A DNA stretch of 64,000 nt from Marinobacter salarius (GTDB taxonomy: Bacteria; Pseudomonadota; Gammaproteobacteria; Pseudomonadales; Oleiphilaceae). The number at the start of each line of letters is the position of its first letter. Position 1 is the stretch's first letter. Shown here in pieces: positions 44,383 through 61,428 of the stretch. Both the position numbers and the translations under genes were made by a program. The notes under the pieces are model-generated. The model was given only the letters and a program-made list of their open reading frames with translations, did no database searches and was not told where the DNA came from. The stretch spans positions 4,568,060 through 4,632,059 of the forward strand of contig NZ_CP136693.1 in assembly GCF_032922745.1 (NCBI RefSeq), in the 5' to 3' direction.

Positions 44383-46488
44383 TCAACCCTTTTTAATGAT
44401 CGCTTCGGCAATGTTCGAGGGAGCTTCCATATAGCGGGAGAACTCCATCGCATAAGACGCCCGACCCTGCGTTGCAGAACGCAGATCGGTGGCGTAACCG
44501 AACATCTCCGACAACGGAACCTCGGCACGGATTGTCTTGCCCGATGGGCCGTCTTCCATACCCTGAACCAGACCACGACGGCGGTTCAGATCACCAACGA
44601 CGTCACCCATATACTCTTCAGGGGTAACGCACTCGACCTTCATGAGCGGCTCAAGAAGGGCCGGACTAGCCTCCAACGCGCCTTTCTTCATCGCCATGGA
44701 TCCGGCGACCTTGAACGCCATCTCGTTGGAGTCAACGTCATGGTAGGAACCATCGTACAGCGTGGCCTTGATCCGCAGCAGAGGATAACCGGCCAGACAG
44801 CCGTTCTTCATCTGCTCTTCAATGCCCTGCTGAACAGCGGGAATGTATTCCTTGGGAACCACACCACCAACGATTTCGTTTACGAAGATGAAGTTCTCGC
44901 CATCCTCCTCGTCGAGAGGCAGCGGCTCAAGCTTGAGCTTGACATGACCATACTGACCACGACCGCCAGACTGACGTACGAACTTACCTTCCACATCCAC
45001 GTTCTTACGGATGCATTCACGATAAGCCACCTGCGGCTTACCAATGTTCGCTTCAACCTTGAACTCGCGACGCATTCGGTCAACGATGATGTCCAGGTGA
45101 AGCTCACCCATACCGGAGATGATGGTCTGGCCAGATTCTTCATCAGTACGAACCTGGAAAGACGGATCTTCCTGAGCAAGCTTGCCCAGAGCAACACCCA
45201 TTTTCTCCTGGTCAGCCTTGGACTTCGGCTCAACGGCTACAGAAATAACCGGCTCAGGGAACTCCATGCGTTCCAGGATAATTTTATGATTCTCATCACA
45301 AAGGGTATCACCGGTGGTGACACTCTTCAGGCCGATTGCCGCAGCAATATCACCCGCGAGAACTTCCTTGATCTCCTGACGCTCTTTGGAGTGCATCTGA
45401 ACCATACGGCCGACGCGTTCCTTCTTGCTCTTTACGGAGTTGTAGACTGCATTACCAGATTCGAGCTTACCGGAGTAAACCCGGAAGAAGGTTAGCGTGC
45501 CAACAAACGGATCGGTGGCGATTTTGAACGCGAGAGCCGAGAAAGGCGCGTCGTCGTCAGCCTGACGGGTTTCTTCAGTACCGTCTTCATCGACCTCACC
45601 ACGGATGGCTTTGACTTCGTCCGGAGCCGGCAGGAATTCGATCACCGAATCCAGCACCGCCTGAACACCCTTGTTCTTAAAGGCAGAACCACATGTCGCG
45701 ACAACAATCTCGTTGGCGAGCGTACGGATACGCAGACCTTTCTTGATGTCTTCAATGCTGAGCTCGCCCTCTTCAAGGTAGCGCTCCATCAGCTCTTCAT
45801 TAGCTTCAGCAGCCGCTTCCATCATTTCTTCGCGGTACTTCGCTACTTCGTCAGCCATTTCGGCAGGAACGTCGCGCTGGTCATAGGTAGCACCGGCATC
45901 ATCTTCGTTCCAGTAAATCGCCTTGTTACGAATCAGGTCAACCAGACCAGCGAACTCGTCTTCGGCACCGATCGGCAACTGAATGGGAACGGCAGTCGCA
46001 CCCAGACGGTTCTTAATCTGATTCACAACGCGAAGGAAGTTGGCACCGGCACGGTCCATCTTGTTGACGAACACCATGCGGGGCACTTCGTACTTGTTGG
46101 CCTGACGCCAAACAGTCTCAGACTGCGGCTCAACACCTGAGGAGCCACAGAACACGACAACCGCACCGTCGAGCACACGCAGGGAACGCTCTACCTCGAT
46201 GGTAAAGTCGACGTGCCCCGGGGTGTCGATGATATTGATGCGGTGTTCGGGATACTGCTTATCCATGCCCTGCCAGAAACAGGTGGTTGCAGCAGACGTG
46301 ATGGTAATACCACGCTCCTGCTCCTGCTCCATCCAGTCCATGGTCGCCGCGCCATCATGAACCTCACCGATTTTGTGGGAAATGCCTGTGTAGAACAGAA
46401 CCCGCTCGGTGGTTGTGGTCTTGCCCGCATCAACGTGCGCACAAATACCAATGTTTCTGTATCTCTTGATCGGAGTCTTGCGTGCCAC
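44383..46488 (-). CDS. fusA: Elongation factor G
   Basis: 701-residue translocation GTPase. P-loop AHVDAGKT at 17-24, RGITI switch I, DTPGHVDF switch II, NKMDRAGANF. Domains II-V follow, with domain IV loop RQSGGRGQYGHV. Between rpsG (18 bases upstream) and tuf, the classic str operon position. Confidence 0.98.
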   Translation of the reverse strand: MARKTPIKRYRNIGICAHVDAGKTTTTERVLFYTGISHKIGEVHDGAATMDWMEQEQERGITITSAATTCFWQGMDKQYPEHRINIIDTPGHVDFTIEVERSLRVLDGAVVVFCGSSGVEPQSETVWRQANKYEVPRMVFVNKMDRAGANFLRVVNQIKNRLGATAVPIQLPIGAEDEFAGLVDLIRNKAIYWNEDDAGATYDQRDVPAEMADEVAKYREEMMEAAAEANEELMERYLEEGELSIEDIKKGLRIRTLANEIVVATCGSAFKNKGVQAVLDSVIEFLPAPDEVKAIRGEVDEDGTEETRQADDDAPFSALAFKIATDPFVGTLTFFRVYSGKLESGNAVYNSVKSKKERVGRMVQMHSKERQEIKEVLAGDIAAAIGLKSVTTGDTLCDENHKIILERMEFPEPVISVAVEPKSKADQEKMGVALGKLAQEDPSFQVRTDEESGQTIISGMGELHLDIIVDRMRREFKVEANIGKPQVAYRECIRKNVDVEGKFVRQSGGRGQYGHVKLKLEPLPLDEEDGENFIFVNEIVGGVVPKEYIPAVQQGIEEQMKNGCLAGYPLLRIKATLYDGSYHDVDSNEMAFKVAGSMAMKKGALEASPALLEPLMKVECVTPEEYMGDVVGDLNRRRGLVQGMEDGPSGKTIRAEVPLSEMFGYATDLRSATQGRASYAMEFSRYMEAPSNIAEAIIKKG

Positions 46489-46506
46489 TGTATGAACCTC
46501 GGCTGA

Positions 46507-46977
46507 TTAGAAACGGAAGTGAGAGAACGCCTTGTTGGCTTCCGCCATGCGATGAACGTCTTCGCGCTTCTTAACAGCGGAGCCCTTGCTATCAGCGGCA
46601 TCCAGAATCTCACCTGCCAGACGCTGCGCCATGGACTTTTCACCACGCTTCCGTGAAAATTCTACGAGCCAGCGCATGGCCAGCGCGTTCTGACGGGAAG
46701 GCCGTACTTCGACAGGCACCTGGTAGGTAGCACCACCCACACGACGGGATTTAACTTCGACCATCGGCTGGATGTTTTCCAGGGCCTTCTCGAACATGTC
46801 GATCGGCTCTTCCTTGGACTTGTCGGCAACGATATCGAGCGCGCCATAAACAATGCGCTCAGCAACAGCTTTTTTGCCGCTTTCCATCACATGGTTGATG
46901 AACTTGGCCAGCCGTGCACTGCCGAATTTGGGATCCGGGATAATTTCCCGTTTTGCTGCAACTCTTCTTCTAGGCAT
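46507..46977 (-). CDS. rpsG: 30S ribosomal protein S7
   Basis: 156 residues. MPRRRVAAKREIIPDPKFGS and SRRVGGATYQVPVEVRPSRQ are family signatures. Initiates assembly of the 30S head and, in E. coli, represses the str operon. Ends ANKAFSHFRF. Confidence 0.98.
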   Translation of the reverse strand: MPRRRVAAKREIIPDPKFGSARLAKFINHVMESGKKAVAERIVYGALDIVADKSKEEPIDMFEKALENIQPMVEVKSRRVGGATYQVPVEVRPSRQNALAMRWLVEFSRKRGEKSMAQRLAGEILDAADSKGSAVKKREDVHRMAEANKAFSHFRF

Positions 46978-47090
46978 CGATAAGCCCTTATCTATTAAAA
47001 GGTCTTCAGGAACCCCTGAGATAGCATCAGCTACTCAGCCTTACTCTTACCGTTCTACGTAGCAACGATAAAAGACACCCGTGTGGGACA

Positions 47091-47465
47091 TCAGGACTTG
47101 GGTCGTTTTGCACCGTACTTGGAGCGGCCCTGCTTACGGTTCTGCACACCCTGGGTGTCCAGTGTTCCGCGAACAGTGTGATAGCGCACACCCGGAAGGT
47201 CTTTTACTCGACCGCCACGGATCAGCACAACACTGTGCTCCTGAAGGTTGTGACCTTCACCACCAATGTATGAGGAAACCTCGTAGCCGTTGGTCAGGCG
47301 AACACGGCACACTTTACGCAGTGCTGAGTTCGGCTTCTTCGGCGTTGTGGTGTACACACGAGTACAAACACCACGGCGCTGCGGGCAAGCCTGCAGAGCA
47401 GGAACGTCGCTCTTGGCCGCTTTGCGTTTACGAGGCTTACGCACCAACTGATTAATCGTTGCCAT
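47091..47465 (-). CDS. rpsL: 30S ribosomal protein S12
   Basis: 124 residues from ATG 47465 (MATINQLVRKPRKRK), E. coli length. Decoding-centre protein. The streptomycin-relevant residues are wild type: TPKKPNS at 41-47 and GRVKDLPGV at 85-93. First gene of the str operon, with a promoter 73 bases upstream. Confidence 0.98.
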   Translation of the reverse strand: MATINQLVRKPRKRKAAKSDVPALQACPQRRGVCTRVYTTTPKKPNSALRKVCRVRLTNGYEVSSYIGGEGHNLQEHSVVLIRGGRVKDLPGVRYHTVRGTLDTQGVQNRKQGRSKYGAKRPKS

Positions 47466-47499
47466 GTAAGCAAACTCCAAAAAACCGTATCAATGAAAC

Positions 47500-47522
47500 T
47501 TACCCCCGACAGGCGGGGGTAA
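47500..47522 (-). other. Hairpin in the rpsL leader
   Basis: TTACCCCCG/CGGGGGTAA inverted repeat 35 bases before the rpsL start, downstream of the promoter. It has no immediate U-run, so it is a leader structure of unknown role rather than a plain terminator. Confidence 0.45.
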
Positions 47523-47537
47523 AATTTGAGGGTCGCA

Positions 47538-47566
47538 AGTTTAAGCCTGCGCCCTTGAACAGTCAA
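47538..47566 (-). promoter_or_regulatory. str operon promoter upstream of rpsL
   Basis: Minus strand TTGACT - 17 bases - TAAACT in the rpoC-rpsL gap. Confidence 0.7.
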
Positions 47567-47586
47567 GATGACTGATCTCTTTTTAA

Positions 47587-47619
47587 CCACCCGCCGAGTA
47601 AGTAACTACCGGCGGGTGG
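47587..47619 (-). terminator. Probable rpoC terminator
   Basis: CCACCCGCCG ... CGGCGGGTGG stem, 15 bases after the rpoC stop, followed by TTAAAAAG. The U-run is poor, so termination may be partial or rho-assisted. Confidence 0.55.
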
Positions 47620-47633
47620 CGTTACCGGCCAAC

Positions 47634-51848
<4,215 letters not shown>

Positions 51849-51925
51849 CAGTAACAGCTCCGGATGGCGTTATTCTCGGGCGGGTACCGACCGGTACCCG
51901 CTCACGCTGCCAAAAACAATTCGGC

Positions 51926-56002
<4,077 letters not shown>

Positions 56003-56174
56003 CTGCATTCCCCAGCTTTAGACCTGATACCTGGTATCAAGAAGCAACCATTTTCATGCTTCGGGGCCGAATTGCTCGGCTTACTGCGCCGTCTTGAACA
56101 AGACTCTCGCTGTAGGTTATAGATTCTGACAGCACCACTGAATCGGCGTTCAGAGTCTATAGCATATACAACAG

Positions 56175-56205
56175 AAAAAGGCCGGTGGCACATGGCCACC
56201 AGCCT
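56175..56205 (-). terminator. Attenuator between rplL and rpoB
   Basis: Minus strand AGGCTGGTGGC - CATGT - GCCACCGGCCT then TTTTT: a strong terminator 40 bases after rplL and about 170 before rpoB. E. coli has a partial terminator at the same place that sets the ratio of L7/L12 to polymerase; read-through is expected because rpoBC has no other clear promoter. Confidence 0.8.
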
Positions 56206-56244
56206 GTCCATGCTTAACGCACGGTTTCGATCAAAAGCCAACTC

Positions 56245-56622
56245 TTACTTGAGCTCAACAGAAGCGCCTGCTTCCTCAAGCTTCTTCTTGGCTTCTTCAG
56301 CGTCGTCTTTGCTCGCCGCTTCCTTGATAACGGAAGGAGCGCTGTCGACCATTTCTTTCGCTTCTTTCAGACCCAGGCCAGTCAGTTCACGAACGGCCTT
56401 GATGACGTTAACTTTCTTCTCACCAGGACCGGTAAGAACAACGTCAAATTCAGTCTGCTCTTCAGCAGCAGCGGCTTCGCCACCGGCGGCAGCCGGAGCA
56501 GCAGCTACAGCAGCAGCGGCGGATACGCCGAATTTTTCTTCCATTGCTTCAACCAGCGCAACAACGTCCATTACGCTCATTTCGGCAATTGCGTTCAAAA
56601 TGTCTTCGTTAGACAGAGCCAT
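56245..56622 (-). CDS. rplL: 50S ribosomal protein L7/L12
   Basis: 125 residues. N-terminal dimer domain (MALSNEDILNAIAEMSVMD), Ala-rich hinge (about 35-52) and factor-binding C-terminal domain (GPGEKKVNVIKAVRELTGLGLKEAK). Recruits translation factors as multiple copies on the L10 stalk. Confidence 0.98.
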   Translation of the reverse strand: MALSNEDILNAIAEMSVMDVVALVEAMEEKFGVSAAAAVAAAPAAAGGEAAAAEEQTEFDVVLTGPGEKKVNVIKAVRELTGLGLKEAKEMVDSAPSVIKEAASKDDAEEAKKKLEEAGASVELK

Positions 56623-56661
56623 GACTTTCTCCCAAAAATATAAAAATGGTGTTCAACAGAA

Positions 56662-57192
56662 TCAAGCAGCTTCTTGCTTCTGGTCTCGAACTGCCGCAAC
56701 AGCACGGGTCACTTTCGTTGGAACTTCGTTCAGTGTCCGCGCAAGCTTGGTGATCGGTGCCTGTGTTACAGCGGCCAGCATCGTCAACGCCTCGTGGCGT
56801 GTCGGTAGCTTGGCAAGGCGATCAATCTGGTCTGCGCCCATCAGCTCACCGCCGACAGCCAGGCCCTTGATCTCGAATGCCTCTTTCTCTTTGGCAAAAT
56901 CCTTCAGCAGGCGCGCAGCCGCACCCGGATCTTCCATAGAGAACGCCAGAATTGTCGGGCCGACCAGCGCCGCATCAATACACTCGAACTCAGTACCGCG
57001 GATTGCGATCTTCGCCAGGTTGTTACGAACAACCTTTAGATGAACGCTTTCAGCGCGGGCCTTCGCTCGCAGCGCCGTCATATCACCTGAGGTGATACCA
57101 CGGTAGTCAGCCAGAACAACAGACAGAGCACCACCGGCAGTCTCGTTGACTTCAGCGACGATCGCTTTCTTGTCTTCGAGTCTAATTGCCAC
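56662..57192 (-). CDS. rplJ: 50S ribosomal protein L10
   Basis: 176 residues from a GTG at 57192 (MAIRLEDKKAIVAEVNE), chosen because GAGGAG lies just upstream and it matches the family start. The frame extends to 57261 through the leader, which is not coding. Core VLADYRGITSGDMTALR and C-terminal helix for L7/L12 dimers. Likely autoregulated through the upstream leader. Confidence 0.95.
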   Translation of the reverse strand: MAIRLEDKKAIVAEVNETAGGALSVVLADYRGITSGDMTALRAKARAESVHLKVVRNNLAKIAIRGTEFECIDAALVGPTILAFSMEDPGAAARLLKDFAKEKEAFEIKGLAVGGELMGADQIDRLAKLPTRHEALTMLAAVTQAPITKLARTLNEVPTKVTRAVAAVRDQKQEAA

Positions 57193-57370
57193 TGGATTTC
57201 TCCTCGATTTCGCCGGGCATATTCCCGGCAAACCCACATATACCCCTCGCGGGGCTCCCAACGGTGTTTGGGTTCAGAGAGAACGTCTTCACACCGTCTG
57301 CGCAGGCGTTGCTTTAACCCTTCCAGCATCTCTTCTATAAAAAGAGCGCTTCGGGGGCCTGCGGTCTTTG
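57193..57370 (-). ncRNA. L10-type ribosomal protein leader
   Basis: The rplA-rplJ gap resembles the known L10 leader: the minus strand has CAACGCCTGCGCAGACGGTG followed by a long region that can pair (CCAAACACC / GGTGT..., AACACCGTTGGGAGCCCC). L10(L12)4 binding here represses rplJL translation in other bacteria. The limits are approximate. Confidence 0.65.
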
Positions 57371-57418
57371 ACAGCCTTGGCTTCCGCCCAGACTACAAAG
57401 TAACTACCGAACAAAGCC

Positions 57419-58117
57419 TCAGATGCTCAGAGCGCTCTGATCGATAGTCAGGCCAGGACCCATCGTCGACGACAGGGTTACCTTCTTGAGGTAAACACCT
57501 TTCGAAGAAGACGGCTTGGCCTTTTTCAGGTCCGCGATCAGAGCTTCAAGGTTTTCCTTGATGTTCTGCGCAGAGAATTCCACATTACCCATCGGCGCAT
57601 GGATGATACCGTTCTTATCAGTACGGTAACGCACCTGACCTGCCTTGGCGTTCTTTACAGCAGTCTCAACATCCGGGGTAACAGTGCCGACTTTCGGGTT
57701 CGGCATCAGGCCGCGGGGACCAAGGATCTGGCCCAGCTGACCGACAACACGCATAGCGTCCGGAGTGGCGATAACCACGTCGAAATCCATGTTGCCTTTT
57801 TTGACGTCTTCCGCCAGATCATCCATACCGACAATATCCGCACCAGCAGCGGTTGCCTTTTCGGCGTTGGCGCCCTGGGTAAATACCGCCACGCGAACGG
57901 TCTTGCCGGTACCGTGAGGCAGAACCGTGCTGCTACGCACAACCTGGTCTGATTTACGCGCATCGACGCCCAGATTAACGGCAACATCTACGGATTCCTT
58001 GAACTTGACGTTACCGCCCAGCTCGACCAACAACGCAACCGCTTCGTCAACGGAATAAGCGCGAGTGGAATCGACTTTTTCACGAATCAGCTTCTGACGC
58101 TTGCTAAGCTTTGCCAT
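57419..58117 (-). CDS. rplA: 50S ribosomal protein L1
   Basis: 232 residues. MAKLSKRQKLIREKVDSTRAY; the L1 signature is GPRGLMPNPKVGTVTPDV. L1-stalk protein that handles E-site tRNA and represses the L11 operon in E. coli. One base after rplK. Confidence 0.98.
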   Translation of the reverse strand: MAKLSKRQKLIREKVDSTRAYSVDEAVALLVELGGNVKFKESVDVAVNLGVDARKSDQVVRSSTVLPHGTGKTVRVAVFTQGANAEKATAAGADIVGMDDLAEDVKKGNMDFDVVIATPDAMRVVGQLGQILGPRGLMPNPKVGTVTPDVETAVKNAKAGQVRYRTDKNGIIHAPMGNVEFSAQNIKENLEALIADLKKAKPSSSKGVYLKKVTLSSTMGPGLTIDQSALSI

Positions 58118-58118
58118 G

Positions 58119-58550
58119 TTACAGGCCCTCCACGTTCAGGCCCATGCTACGGGCAGTTCCGGCAATGGTACGAACCGCAGCATCCATATCAGCTGCAGTC
58201 AGATCCGGCTCTTTGGTCTTGGCAATCTCTTCCAACTGGTCACGGGTTACCGTGCCGACCTTGTCCGTGTTGGGACGACCAGAGCCGCTCTTAATACCGG
58301 CTGCTTTCTTCAGCAGCACCGGTGCGGGCGGAGTCTTGGTGATAAAGGTAAAGCTGCGATCACTGTAAACGGTGATAACAGTAGGAATCGGCAGGCCCGG
58401 CTCCATATCCTGGGTCTGTGCGTTGAACGCTTTACAGAACTCCATGATGTTTACGCCACGCTGACCCAGTGCGGGACCAACGGGGGGACTCGGGTTGGCC
58501 TTGCCGGCAGCAACCTGAAGCTTGATGTACGCTTCAATCTTCTTAGCCAT
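58119..58550 (-). CDS. rplK: 50S ribosomal protein L11
   Basis: 143 residues from ATG 58550 (MAKKIEAYIKLQVAAGKANP), family length; the upstream 69-base extension is discarded, as AGGAG stands before this ATG. Thiostrepton-region Pro-rich N-domain (SPPVGPALGQRGVNIMEFCKAFN) and RNA-binding C-domain. Part of the GTPase centre. Confidence 0.97.
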   Translation of the reverse strand: MAKKIEAYIKLQVAAGKANPSPPVGPALGQRGVNIMEFCKAFNAQTQDMEPGLPIPTVITVYSDRSFTFITKTPPAPVLLKKAAGIKSGSGRPNTDKVGTVTRDQLEEIAKTKEPDLTAADMDAAVRTIAGTARSMGLNVEGL

Positions 58551-58617
58551 GATATTTCTCCTGTGGGTGCGAACGCCTCTCGGCTCCCCTGTTTTTACAA
58601 CTGCCAGTAGCAGACAC

Positions 58618-58650
58618 AAAAAGCCCGCGTCGCCATAGCGCGCGAGCTCT
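58618..58650 (-). terminator. Terminator-like hairpin between nusG and rplK
   Basis: Minus strand AGCTCGCGCG ... CGCGGGCT followed by TTTTT. The stem is imperfect; it may separate secE-nusG from the rplKAJL unit. Confidence 0.5.
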
Positions 58651-58669
58651 CAGCATGTAAGGCTGCCGC

Positions 58670-59203
58670 TTAGTCTTTTTCGACTTGCCCGAACTCCAGC
58701 TCTACCGGAGTTGAACGACCGAAAATCAACACAGCAACCTTGACCCGACTCTTGTCGTAGTCAACTTCTTCCACCACGCCATTGAAGTCCGCAAACGGCC
58801 CTTCTGTGACGCGAACAATCTCGCCCGGCTCGAACAGAGTCTTCGGCTTGGGCTTGTCAGCACCGCTTTCAACACGGCGAAGAATGGCCTCTGCCTCACG
58901 CTCTGTAATTGGGGCTGGCTTATCCTTGGTACCACCAATGAAACCAAGAACCCTGGGCGTATTCTTGACCAGGTGCCAGGTGCCGTCATCCATTTCCATC
59001 TGCACCAGAACGTAGCCGGGATAGAACTTGCGCTCACTCTTGCGCTTCTTCCCGTCACGCATCTCAACGACTTCTTCAGTCGGCACAAGAATTTCGCCGA
59101 ACTTCTCTTCCAAGTCATTGAGAGCAACACGCTCCCTGAGAGTGCGCATCACGTGCTTTTCAAAGCCAGAATACGCATGAACGACGTACCAGCGCTTAGC
59201 CAT
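58670..59203 (-). CDS. nusG: Transcription elongation/antitermination factor NusG
   Basis: 177 residues. NGN domain (MAKRWYVVHAYSGFEKHVM, YPGYVLVQMEMDDGTWHLV) and KOW domain (FEPGEIVRVTEGPFADFNGVVEEVD). Couples RNA polymerase to Rho and the ribosome. Twelve bases after secE. Confidence 0.98.
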   Translation of the reverse strand: MAKRWYVVHAYSGFEKHVMRTLRERVALNDLEEKFGEILVPTEEVVEMRDGKKRKSERKFYPGYVLVQMEMDDGTWHLVKNTPRVLGFIGGTKDKPAPITEREAEAILRRVESGADKPKPKTLFEPGEIVRVTEGPFADFNGVVEEVDYDKSRVKVAVLIFGRSTPVELEFGQVEKD

Positions 59204-59215
59204 TGCCCACTCCTG

Positions 59216-59584
59216 TTACCCGATAACTCCGGAGACCAGCCAACTGATCAACGAATCCATACCCCACAGCATCAATGCCACAACCAACACAAACACAACA
59301 ACGATGGCTGTGGTCTGGATCAGCTCCGGCCTGGTGGGCCATACAACCTTCCGGATTTCAACCCTGGCTTCCTTGAGCAAAGTCGCAAAACGCCGACCAC
59401 GCTCAGTTTGGAGCGCCACAAAAGCAGCGACCAGAGCAAGAGCTACAAGAGCCAGCACCCGATACAGCAGTGACTCGGCATTAAAATACTGATTGCCAAC
59501 GACGCCCGCTGCAATCAGAACAAATACGACCAGCCACTTTACTGCATCGAAGCTACTGGTCGAACGATCGGCTTTTGACTCCAT
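59216..59584 (-). CDS. secE: Preprotein translocase subunit SecE
   Basis: 122 residues from ATG 59584 (MESKADRSTSSFDAVKW); the longer frame runs into tRNA-Trp and is rejected. Three transmembrane helices (LVVFVLIAAGVVG, VLALVALALVAAFVAL, IVVVFVLVVALMLWG) and the conserved amphipathic segment EARVEIRKVVWPTRPE. Gammaproteobacterial three-helix form. Confidence 0.97.
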   Translation of the reverse strand: MESKADRSTSSFDAVKWLVVFVLIAAGVVGNQYFNAESLLYRVLALVALALVAAFVALQTERGRRFATLLKEARVEIRKVVWPTRPELIQTTAIVVVFVLVVALMLWGMDSLISWLVSGVIG

Positions 59585-59617
59585 AGGAATCAGCTTATGT
59601 ATCCGGATGTTAAAAAA

Positions 59618-59693
<76 letters not shown>

Positions 59694-59745
59694 GCACCGA
59701 AACAACTCAGCGCACTTACTTCAAGTTCTTACTCAAAAAGAGCAA

Positions 59746-60942
59746 TTACTCGATGATCTTTGAGACTACGCCGGCACCAACGGTACGACCACCTTCACGA
59801 ATCGCGAAGCGCAGGCCATCTTCCATGGCGATCGGAGCAATCAGGGTAACACTCATCTTCACGTTGTCACCCGGCATAACCATTTCCACACCTTCCGGCA
59901 GCTCACAGGAACCTGTGACGTCGGTGGTACGGAAGTAAAACTGCGGACGGTAACCCTTAAAGAACGGGGTATGACGACCACCTTCTTCTTTGCTCAGCAC
60001 GTACACTTCGCACTCGAACTTGGTGTGCGGCTTGATGGAGCCCGGCACACACAGAACCTGACCACGCTCAACGTCGTCACGCTTGGTACCACGCAGCAGA
60101 ACACCAACGTTCTCACCAGCACGACCTTCGTCCAGCAGCTTGCGGAACATCTCAACACCGGTACAAACGGTCTTCACGGTATCTTTGATACCGACGATTT
60201 CCACTTCGTCACCAACCTTGATGATGCCACGCTCTACACGACCGGTTACAACCGTACCGCGACCAGAGATGGAGAACACGTCCTCGATCGGCATCAGGAA
60301 CGGCTGATCAATCGCACGCTCCGGATCCGGGATGTACTCGTCCAGGGCTTCTACCAGCTTCTTAACAGCGGTAGTACCCATTTCGTTATCATCCTTACCT
60401 TCCAGCGCCATCAGCGCGGAACCGGTAACGATCGGCGTGTCGTCGCCCGGGAAGTCATACTGGCTCAGCAGTTCGCGAACTTCCATCTCGACCAGCTCCA
60501 GCAGCTCCTCGTCATCAACCATGTCCGCCTTGTTCAGGAACACAACGATGAAAGGAACGCCAACCTGGCGGGACAGCAGGATGTGCTCGCGAGTCTGCGG
60601 CATGGGGCCGTCAGCTGCGGAACAAACCAGGATCGCGCCGTCCATCTGCGCCGCACCCGTGATCATGTTCTTCACGTAGTCAGCGTGGCCCGGGCAGTCA
60701 ACGTGCGCATAGTGACGCGCCGGCGAATCGTACTCAACGTGAGAGGTCGCGATGGTGATACCACGCGCCTTCTCTTCCGGTGCGTTATCGATCTGGTCGA
60801 ATGCGCTTGCACTACCAGTACCCCACACTTCGTGACACACACGAGTCAGCGCGGCTGTCAGCGTGGTCTTGCCATGGTCTACGTGACCAATGGTGCCCAC
60901 GTTTACGTGCGGCTTATTACGCTCAAATTTTGCTTTAGACAT
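59746..60942 (-). CDS. tufB: Elongation factor Tu (copy 2, tRNA-linked)
   Basis: 398 residues from ATG 60942, preceded by GGGAGAT. Same protein as copy 1; GHVDHGKT P-loop at 19-26. The open frame continues upstream to 61119, but that part is tRNA-Thr and tRNA-Gly sequence. Order tRNA-Thr-Tyr-Gly-Thr-tufB is the conserved enterobacterial and pseudomonad arrangement, with the mRNA cut out of a tRNA-tuf transcript. Confidence 0.98.
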   Translation of the reverse strand: MSKAKFERNKPHVNVGTIGHVDHGKTTLTAALTRVCHEVWGTGSASAFDQIDNAPEEKARGITIATSHVEYDSPARHYAHVDCPGHADYVKNMITGAAQMDGAILVCSAADGPMPQTREHILLSRQVGVPFIVVFLNKADMVDDEELLELVEMEVRELLSQYDFPGDDTPIVTGSALMALEGKDDNEMGTTAVKKLVEALDEYIPDPERAIDQPFLMPIEDVFSISGRGTVVTGRVERGIIKVGDEVEIVGIKDTVKTVCTGVEMFRKLLDEGRAGENVGVLLRGTKRDDVERGQVLCVPGSIKPHTKFECEVYVLSKEEGGRHTPFFKGYRPQFYFRTTDVTGSCELPEGVEMVMPGDNVKMSVTLIAPIAMEDGLRFAIREGGRTVGAGVVSKIIE

Positions 60943-60992
60943 TCGACCTATCTCCCTAATCAACTGGACCGTAACGTTGACCGGACAAATAA

Positions 60993-61068
60993 TGGAGCTC
61001 ATGACCGGAATTGAACCGGTGACCTCATCCTTACCAAGGATGTGCTCTACCGACTGAGCTACATGAGC
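60993..61068 (-). tRNA. thrT: tRNA-Thr (GGT)
   Basis: 76 nt with encoded CCA; acceptor GCTCATG/CATGAGC, anticodon loop CTTGGTAA with GGT. Directly before tufB. Confidence 0.97.
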
Positions 61069-61086
61069 GCTTTCAACACTACAAAT

Positions 61087-61161
<75 letters not shown>

Positions 61162-61171
61162 GAGCAATAAG

Positions 61172-61255
61172 TGGTGGAGGGGGCAGGATTCGAACCTGCG
61201 AAGCTTTCGCGTCAGATTTACAGTCTGATCCCTTTGGCCACTCGGGAACCCCTCC
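61172..61255 (-). tRNA. tyrU: tRNA-Tyr (GTA)
   Basis: 84 nt with encoded CCA; acceptor GGAGGGG/CCCCTCC, anticodon loop CTGTAAA with GTA, and the long variable arm typical of bacterial tRNA-Tyr. Confidence 0.97.
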
Positions 61256-61295
61256 GAGTCAGGCATGCCAACGGCAAACCTGCCTAAACTTAAAG

Positions 61296-61371
61296 TGGAG
61301 CTGGCGGACGGAATCGAACCCCCGACCTGCTGATTACAAGTCAGCTGCTCTACCAACTGAGCTACGCCAGC
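61296..61371 (-). tRNA. thrU: tRNA-Thr (TGT)
   Basis: 76 nt with encoded CCA; acceptor GCTGGCG/CGCCAGC, anticodon loop CTTGTAA with TGT. First gene of the tRNA-tufB transcript. Confidence 0.97.
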
Positions 61372-61399
61372 TCACATTCGCCTCTTCAGCGAGGGCGGT

Positions 61400-61428
61400 A
61401 TACTACGGATTTTCAGAACGCGTTGCAA
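61400..61428 (-). promoter_or_regulatory. Promoter of the tRNA-tufB operon
   Basis: Minus strand TTGCAA - 17 bases - TAGTAT followed by a GC-rich discriminator (ACCGCCC), as in stringently controlled stable-RNA promoters. It lies inside the 3' end of the SPOR gene. Confidence 0.75.
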
